Shown in pieces: positions 57,311-64,000 of a stretch of 64,000 bases of DNA (position 1 is its first letter; every line of letters begins with the position of its first letter). The stretch is from assembly GCA_021234155.1 (NCBI GenBank), contig JAJEKV010000041.1:6193249-6257248 (forward strand). The letters run 5' to 3'. The notes below the pieces were generated by a model. The model was not told the DNA's origin, made no database searches, and saw nothing but the letters and a program-made list of their open reading frames with translations. The position numbers were made by a program, and so were the translations under genes. The DNA is from Isoetes taiwanensis. Taxonomy: Eukaryota; Streptophyta; Lycopodiopsida; Isoetales; Isoetaceae.

Positions 57311-58140
57311 TATTATGATGGGCACAGTTTAGTGCATTTACTGAAACCATTGAGTAGTTTGGACCCAGTCTATGGCATGTGTATTTTAATAGAAAAACAC
57401 CCTTGTCTGGAACATCTTGTTATCTGTATATTAGATATTAGGAATAAGCACACCAGGACAGAAGTCCAGTTGCTCATTCTCATTAAAGAAATTGTCTATT
57501 TTCTTATTCAGTACCATTCTCCCAACGGGCTGCACCACAAGAAGAACAAACATTAGTTTCTACCCTAATGTGAATTTGACTCGGCTACCACATTTTGCTT
57601 GACAGCATGTAATATAATATAGAAACGAGAACCCAAAGAAAAGGATCAATTCGACTCGGCTCATACGATGTATCATGAAAAATGAAAGCCCAAAGAACAT
57701 GATTATTAAACAGAATATAAAGTTTGTTTAGACCATTTTGGTGAGTTTGGCTGCGAAGAGTTTTGTGTTGGCAAAAAAACTATGCACGTGGAATAATGAC
57801 ATCTTAGGTTTGACAAGAATAACCAAACAATATGAAGTTTCATATCCAACAATTCCATAGAAAAATGAAAGATTTTCCTGGATATAGCATCTCACCTGAC
57901 AAATTGTTGTGCATGAATGGAGTAAATACTACTTACAAACAAGCCTGGAACAAAGTGTACGTAAGGATATTTTTAAAACCAAAGTATGGGTAAGGGTCAG
58001 ACAAGAGGTAAAGGAGGAGCTAGCTACATAAAGGTAAAGAATAGGTAAATGCACTATCCGCTAGCTAAAAAGAATTGTGAAGAACGCAAACAAGGGTGGA
58101 AAAGGACATTTCAAGTGCATCACAAGGTTACCTGCAAAGG
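57311..58140. other. Spacer, nothing recognised
   Basis: AT-rich; no gene seen. Any following catalase exon was looked for on the minus strand and not found. Confidence 0.5.
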
Positions 58141-58353
58141 GAATAGGTCCCCTGGCCCTATCTTATCATCTAATGGGTCAAAATCAAACTTATCCTCATC
58201 TGCAAAATCCATAGTCTTGATATAAAGCTCCCATTCAAGAATTTATTTTGAACCGATGGAATCATATAGATCCTTTATAGCATGACTGCGATTTCAACCA
58301 CCCTCGGTAATTGCTTCATTGTCAAGGAGAAACTTCAAACACTTCAATTTGCC
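58141..58353 (-). pseudogene. Catalase gene relic, one exon
   Basis: The minus strand reads GKLKCLKFLLDNEAITEGG, stop, NRSHAIKDLYDSIGSK, stop, [18 protein letters not shown] and [19 protein letters not shown], then GTAACC as a splice donor. This is the plant catalase segment [48 protein letters not shown] and PEDIxPLQ (peroxisomal H2O2 breakdown). Two in-frame stops and no neighbouring exons show a decayed fragment. The retained splice donor means it came by DNA copying, not by retroposition of mRNA. Confidence 0.8.
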
Positions 58354-58924
58354 AATGGTGCGCCTGAGTAGAACTATAGTACGTAATGCTTTACAAAGTC
58401 TCAAACCTAAATATTAGACACAACTAGATGTAGTTTGTATATTTGCATGCGGAATAGCGCCACATCATCAAGTGCCTACAAATATCTGGATAGATGAACC
58501 AACATTTACAAATCTCTGGATAGACAAACTAGCAATTCATATCCAGAGGTACTGGATTTTTTCAAAACCACCAGGTTGAATTCCGAATCTCCAATTCGGC
58601 TAACAAACTACTGCATACAAGTGCATTTGAGCATCCGATTACATGGTAAGACTGGCCTCGCGCAACAACAGGAGTGACCGACAATTTAAGGGCAATGGCA
58701 TATTTGGAGCGGTTTCTAGAATATTCTAGGCATATACTAGCATTTCCTAGAATACGCCAAAAACCCACCTAAGGTTTGCCCCAAAAAAGGGTTTGCCCCC
58801 TAGAGGCAAACCCAATATTAGGAACTATATAAATTAGGTAAATGTGAAAACTATTCAACGGCCAAGATAGGCCATGATGAACGGCCTAGATTTTGATCCA
58901 GGTCGTATCATCTTATTGGTTGAG
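58354..58924. other. Spacer with promoter-like text
   Basis: GGTTTGCCCC...GGGTTTGCCCCCTAGAGGCAAACCC forms a short palindromic stretch near 58766-58812, resembling text at 24444 and 47362. ACTATATAAATTAGG near 58826 is TATA-like. No gene assigned. Confidence 0.4.
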
Positions 58925-59056
58925 GCCGTGTTTCTTTCTCCCGCAGCTATGACCGTGTATCTTTCCCTTCTTTCCCGCCTGGCCGCTTTCCTTGCAGCTA
59001 TGGCCGTGTTTCTTTCCCTTCTTTCCCGCCTGGCAGCTATGGCGATGGGCACCTAG
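58925..59056 (+). repeat. ~55-bp tandem repeat, two to three units
   Basis: GCAGCTATG-CCGTGT-TCTTTCCCTTCTTTCCCGCCTGG is repeated with small changes. A third GCAGCTATGGCGATGG start follows. Confidence 0.8.
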
Positions 59057-60857
59057 GGCGATGGCCGTTTTCTGCTCCTTCTCCAGCTATGGCGATGGCA
59101 AAGCATAGCCGCAAATCCGGCAGCATCCCGTGGTCGGCCTCGTGCTGCATATCAAGGTAGCTGGAAATGTTTTAGAACTATCTGTTTATGGTCCCGGTGG
59201 ACTATGGCGAGGCGCTGGTAGCTGGATTCTGAGCCCAAGAACTCCCACTTCTTCACTGGCAGACCCAAGCCATGCTCTTCTTCCATCATTTTTCCCTTGG
59301 TTTTTAACAGGCTTACAAATCTGTACTGCGACCCTTGTTCTTGCCATGTTTGTTTCCCTTTATTTAACTCTGTTTTCTCAATCCACCTCTGTTTTTCTCT
59401 TGGCCGAATCTGCTTTTGCTGTGTGCTACTCTATCCATGTTGGCCGAATGACGAATGACAAGGGGCTTGGCACATGATGATTTTTGCCCTATTCCTAATC
59501 AAAGGTTTTATCTATTTTTTTATTGTTGTTTCATGCTTCCAATATGTTTTTTTAATGGCGTTGGTCTTTTGTAGAAGTAATATCATCTCCAGAGGGTTAT
59601 GGTGATCTGTGGGCAAGTTTTGCTGCCAAATCTTGTACTCTGGCCTGGCCGCAAACGCCTACGGCTTGCTCTACCTGAAAAGCGGATACTCTGCCTAATG
59701 TTTTCAGAGTTCTTGGCAAACTTTTCACCATGCCGCTTCGGCTTTGCCATCTAACAGAAGATGTTTAAATCTTGTTTAAGGTAGGGTGACCAGGTTTGGT
59801 GCCTTTAAGGGCACCAATGCTTATAACTTGCCCATTGTAAAGGGCATAAGTATGATTTGGTCCAGCAACCATGAAGTTGTGGACATACTTAACACAATAC
59901 CTAGCTATATTTGAGAAGGAACAAAAAGAGAAATTAGAAAAGGAATACAAGCATTTTCTGAATGGAAATTTACAAGGGACATGATTGATCATAATATATA
60001 GTTTGTGCCACGTTCATATAATGGGTGCTGCATGTTGCCATGCTCTTGGGACAATGTTTTATAAAGTGACGCTATTTGTGGATTTGTGTAACTGGTTGTT
60101 TTATATCGTGGTTTACATCTGGATAGAGGTTGCATGGTTTGTACTTGGGGGGGGGGGGAGAGGGGGGTAAATGGCAAGCTTTGCACTTCTGTTGGAGTTC
60201 TCTCACTGTTTATTTAATGTTCAATCTACTCATTTTATTTACTCAGAAGTAGGAACACACATGGAAATGGGCAAAATATGGTCCATTGTTTAGTATTTGA
60301 ACATGAATTGTACCATTAACATTTAAGTTTATTTCTCCCCCAAGGCTAAAAAGGCATTATTTATTCTATTTGTTTTGAGGTAGAGCATTCAAAACTTTAG
60401 AATATGAACAGATTTGAAACTGGAGCCAACTAATCAAATCTTAATATGAAACTAAATATATGAAGTAGCAGAACATTTGTTTTTTTAAACAATGCCCTCC
60501 TTTATTATTCAACCATTGCCCTTTATTTTTCGACCTACTCTTGATTCATGTTAGCCTTTAGCCCATTGTTTGATGCACATTTTTTGTTGGGGCATGCCCC
60601 CCTTTTCCTTAGCTTGCCAAGAAAAAAAAATAGTTTACTTGACATGGCCTCAACATTTACTGGTGCCCCTATCCTATGCCCAAGATTACCATTAATTTTG
60701 CTAATATCTTGATAATATCTTGGCACACATATTGGAGTACACCTTAAAACCTCCACATGATTATTATATTTTTGAGTTCAAAGTCTCGAATAGCAAAACT
60801 TCGATTGTGTCTCTTATTGTGTCTAAGGGACTAACTATTGTACTTTAATGGAAGCAT
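59057..60857. other. Spacer, no gene recognised
   Basis: The longest frames (plus 59130-59477; minus 59992-59765, with HNFMVAGPNHTYALYNGQV) match nothing I know, though the latter is protein-like. A (G)10 run lies near 60148. Confidence 0.4.
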
Positions 60858-61294
60858 TTTTTTATTTTTATTTTTTGAAGGTAAGAGTGATTTTTTTCCA
60901 TTAATTAATAAAAGTCATACATAAATGTTACTAATGAGAGAAGTTTTCTCATTAGCTACATTATAACAGCAACAAATACATAATTCAGTACATAATTAAG
61001 TAGCAGTATAGAGTTGTTTGAATGAGCCAAATAGAACTCTTCTAGAAGTAACAAGATATAGCATAAGGAAAGGGAATTAACTCTGCCATGCCCCAATTGA
61101 AGGAGCTAAAATGTGAGCCTGAATGCAGCATCAATTATGAACAGTCGAACTCAAAAAAACCTGCAAGGACAAAATACTTTCTAGATGCTTGAGCAAAATG
61201 TTAGACAAGAGAAGGATTAATTACTGAACAGTAGCAAGTGTAGGATGGAAGTATGATGTAGATAAGGCCAATGAAGAGTGGTAGATAATTATGG

Positions 61295-61787
61295 CTAAGG
61301 TGAAGGGGAATGCATGAGTTGGTCAAATAGTGCATTGTAGACCCAATAGAAGCCCGAGTCTGTCCCAAACTTGTAGCTATTGAATTCAGATCCATTCTTT
61401 ATCAGCAGCTGGTGGATATCTTGCTTACTCATCAGAAGTAATAGTGTGCCATAGAGATCTGCCATCATCTTGTGTGAGTAGTACAATTCCCTGTATCTAT
61501 TCAGCTGCCTATCTGTCAGTGAATAATGGTACATGAACAGAAAATTGTACATGCAATACACCTGTATAACCTCCCTACAGTAGATTCTAGCCCATGATGA
61601 CTCATTGCTATTGATTCTCACATTGTACAGTTTAATCTCATCCGATGTTGCATTTGACCCTGGTGGTACAAGATTTGTTGCCCCTGAACTGTTGCAGTAT
61701 AGTAAAGCTTCCTGATATGTGAGCATGGTATCAAACTTGTTCTTGCCTTCTCCTTTCAGAAACTCCAAATATTCTAGCAGGATCCAT
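61295..61787 (-). pseudogene. LINE-B ORF3, homologue of LINE-A ORF3
   Basis: ATG at 61787-61785 begins 14 nt before the end of the ORF2 stop, exactly as in LINE-A. From that ATG the frame runs only 18 codons (MDPARIFGVSERRRQEQV). The main frame (open from about 61797 to 61295) is one shift away and contains LTDRQLNRYRELYYSHKMMA, DLYGTLLLLMS and DSGFYWVYNALF. So the copy has one frameshift near its start. The core YR..YYxxxxxxADxYGTLxxLMS is shared with LINE-A ORF3. Function unknown. Confidence 0.7.
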
Positions 61788-64000
61788 CAGAAAAAGGAGC
61801 ATTAGAATTGATGACATGGAGATATGAAGTGAAGAAATTGAAAAAACCTGAGAAGTAACCAATAGAGTCCCATTTCCTGTCATAGTTGTCACCATTTTTA
61901 TTTTTGTGAGCAGTCACATAACTTTCCAAGTCCAGTTGAAAGTTCATTTTAATCCAGAAAACAGAGACATTTTTCTTGCCATGCACTGTTCTATTTCTAG
62001 CCTTCCAGATATTCCAAAGTGCAGTGAAGACAATGGTATTTAGAAAAGCATCATTATTTTGGATAATCTTAAGCAAGTCTCCATGGTGTCGAGCAGGGAA
62101 TTGATCATTAAATTTGCAATAGAACCATGACCAGAATTCAGCAATTTTAGGACAGTCAAAGATATGCTGCAAAGTTTCATTATCAGAGCAATTAGATTGG
62201 CAAGATGGGAGCACAGTAGCAATTTTCTGAGAAAGGGAGACTAGGATTAGGCAAACTTTTCTGTGCAATCAACCAAATAAAGAAATTAACTTTAGGGGGA
62301 CAATAAGAGCACCAGATATTTCTATAAAGAATTTTACATTCATCTTCAGTAATAGACCACTTGAGTTTAGCTTTGGCTGAAGTTTCTCTGTGATTAAGAA
62401 TGGCATAGACAGCACTGACTTTATATTTGCTATGGCCATTAATTTTAAGAATAGCCCTACAGTCATTGCCAATAAGATTGTTAGCTTGAGATAAGATACT
62501 CTTGAAGTGAAGAAACAATGCTTTGTCACTGGTGGTACCATGAATAATCCTTCTAAAATTGGTCCAAGTAATAATATGATTATTCCTATATAAATCCTTT
62601 ATTTGAGATATACCATGAGAGGACCATTTCCTATAAATCTTTGGATGTCTCAGAGCAGGGATATTATCAGCATAGTCCTTAAATGGAGGGGACCAGAAAA
62701 GAGAAGAGTGCATATGAAGGTCAGCAATGTCAGTTGAATCAAAACAACCTTGCACCAAGTTCCAAGCCTTGAGCATGTTTTGCATTAAAGGGGAGGTATT
62801 TTTGCCAGGATGCAGGATATTGAGGGCTGAATCAGGTAAACAATGCTGCACAGTTGGGTGGCCATCCAGATATGACCTCTTGATTCAATATGTAATGAAG
62901 ATTGATGTCATAGAGATGCTGCCAGTTAGAGCTCTCCAGATGTATTTACCTGTCAGGGCACAAGCTTGCAGATATAGATTTTTACATCCTAAACCACCAT
63001 TAGACTTGGACCTGGTGACAGTATCCCAGTTAACTGAATGAGAGCCTCCCCAAATGAAATTTCGGATAGATTTCTCCAACTCCTTGTAAGTTGATTTAGG
63101 AGCCACTAGGGCTGAAGAGAAATAGATGTGAGATGCACCAAGGACCGAGTTTGCAATAAGAGTTCTACCAGCCATAGATAAAGAATTTCTAAAGGAGCTT
63201 AACTTTCTCTTGATCTTTTGAAGAATTGGATCCCAGAGCCCCTTGATGTTAGGATTCAAGGATAATGGCATCCCCAGCAGTTTGGAAGCTTGAAGAGTAT
63301 TCAGAACCTTAATGCCACAGAGGGAATTTTCAGCAGAGTCACCTACAATAACACTTTTGGCAATATTTAAATAAATTCCAGAGGCTGCAGAAAAAAGTTC
63401 AATAATGTTAAGGAACTTGACAATATTATTGGGATTGGAGTCCAGGAAGGCAAAGGTGTCATCTGCATACTGAGATAAGATAAGAGAACCATTATTATCA
63501 GGTAGATTTAGATCTTGCAGATTACCACAATTCTGATGGAAATCCACAGCCTTAGTTAGCATCTCAGCCACAACTAGAAAAAGGTAGGGGGCAAGAGGGC
63601 AACCCTGCCTAACTCCACGAGCTAATTGAAAGAATTTTGTAGGGGAACCATTAATTAAGACAGCTGAATTTGCCATTGAATTTAATCCCAAAATCAGAGA
63701 TATAATCTTGGGGTTGAAACCAATTTTTTCCAATGCAAATTTTAGAAAATTCCAATTGACAGAATCAAAGGCTCTTTTAAAGTCTAGCTTTAAAAGCACA
63801 CTGTTTTGACCAGAGAACCTATTCCAATGTAATCCCTCCATGGCCACAATGTAGTTATCCAGGATAAATCTATTGGGCAAGAAAGCAGACTGCTTAATAT
63901 TGATTTTATCTTGAAGAAAAGGCTTGATCCTGTTGGCAATAAGTTTGGCACAGATTTTGTAGGTGGAGTTGGTCAAAGAGATTGGCCTCCAATCAGGGAA
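61774..64000 (-). pseudogene. LINE-B ORF2 fragment: reverse transcriptase and zf-RVT
   Basis: From the window edge: DWRPISL, KLDFKRAFDSVNW, ARGVRQGCPLAPYLF, the YADD catalytic motif (LSQYADDTFAFL), LLGMPLSLNPNIKG and NGGLGCKNLYLQACAL. A TGA at 62885-62887 replaces the Trp found in LINE-A (FINYWLS); the frame is otherwise continuous to about 62192. A frameshift near 62230 precedes the zf-RVT end (QSNCSDNETLQHIFDC, TALWNIWKARNR). It ends TCCTGCTAG at 61774. One nonsense and one frameshift change make it inactive as read. Confidence 0.9.

Larger units (their letters stand above)
60858..64000 (-). mobile_element. L1-type LINE (LINE-B), 3' part, continues past the window
   Basis: Same family layout as LINE-A but clearly diverged in sequence, and on the opposite strand: reverse transcriptase, zf-RVT region, ORF3, then a noncoding 3' end. 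An A-rich tract (complement of about 60859-60880) probably marks the 3' terminus. ORF1 and the endonuclease would lie beyond position 64000. Confidence 0.8.

Noticed and set aside
59130-59477. 115-codon forward ORF
   Set aside because: No domain, hydrophobic by composition, and no supporting context.

Overview
This window reads as nuclear DNA of a land plant: AT-rich, with short GT-AG introns, L1-type LINEs, a Ty3/gypsy chromovirus, Ty1/copia pieces, a TRIM element primed by initiator tRNA-Met, a PPR relic and a catalase relic. The lineage cannot be fixed from sequence alone. Almost everything is mobile or decayed DNA. The only apparently intact conventional gene is a seven-exon gene at 24864-27346, which has no single long open frame.

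Layout. 1-7461: mostly anonymous DNA with a PPR relic (2168-2278) and a 260-bp MITE (6832-7091). 7462-19208: LTR-like repeats, a stray gypsy integrase fragment, a copia-type gag relic and a coiled-coil gene. Most of this (7880-13557) is tandemly duplicated as 13558-19208. 18380-19589: the better 3' copy of the coiled-coil/RING-like gene. 19723-45691: a gypsy chromovirus on the minus strand (3' LTR 19723-20237, 5' LTR 45186-45691). It is split by an 18-kb segment (21782-39848) that has related inverted ends and sits between 1.5-kb direct repeats of gypsy sequence. That segment holds a stop-riddled coding relic (22070-22906), the seven-exon gene, and a full-length 8-kb LINE (29098-37154) with a target-site duplication. 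A 451-bp TRIM (43653-44103) is nested in the gypsy between gag and protease.

45692-64000: an FCP1/NIF-like phosphatase relic (46349-46948). A transposase-like pseudogene on the minus strand (48328-51665) is interrupted by a 1.8-kb insertion full of CTGACTAA motifs and is abutted by a copia 3' LTR and a truncated copia pol (51667-54340). Then come a 1.9-kb near-perfect palindrome (55141-57077), a minisatellite, a catalase relic (58141-58353) and the 3' part of a second LINE on the minus strand (60858 to beyond the window).

The strongest novelty candidates are three. First, a third ORF downstream of ORF2 in both LINEs, whose start codon overlaps the ORF2 stop by exactly 14 nt in each. Second, the 18-kb TIR-bounded segment carrying an intact intron-containing gene. 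Third, the clean TRIM nested in the gypsy. All comparisons were made by eye; identities are approximate and no database search was run.
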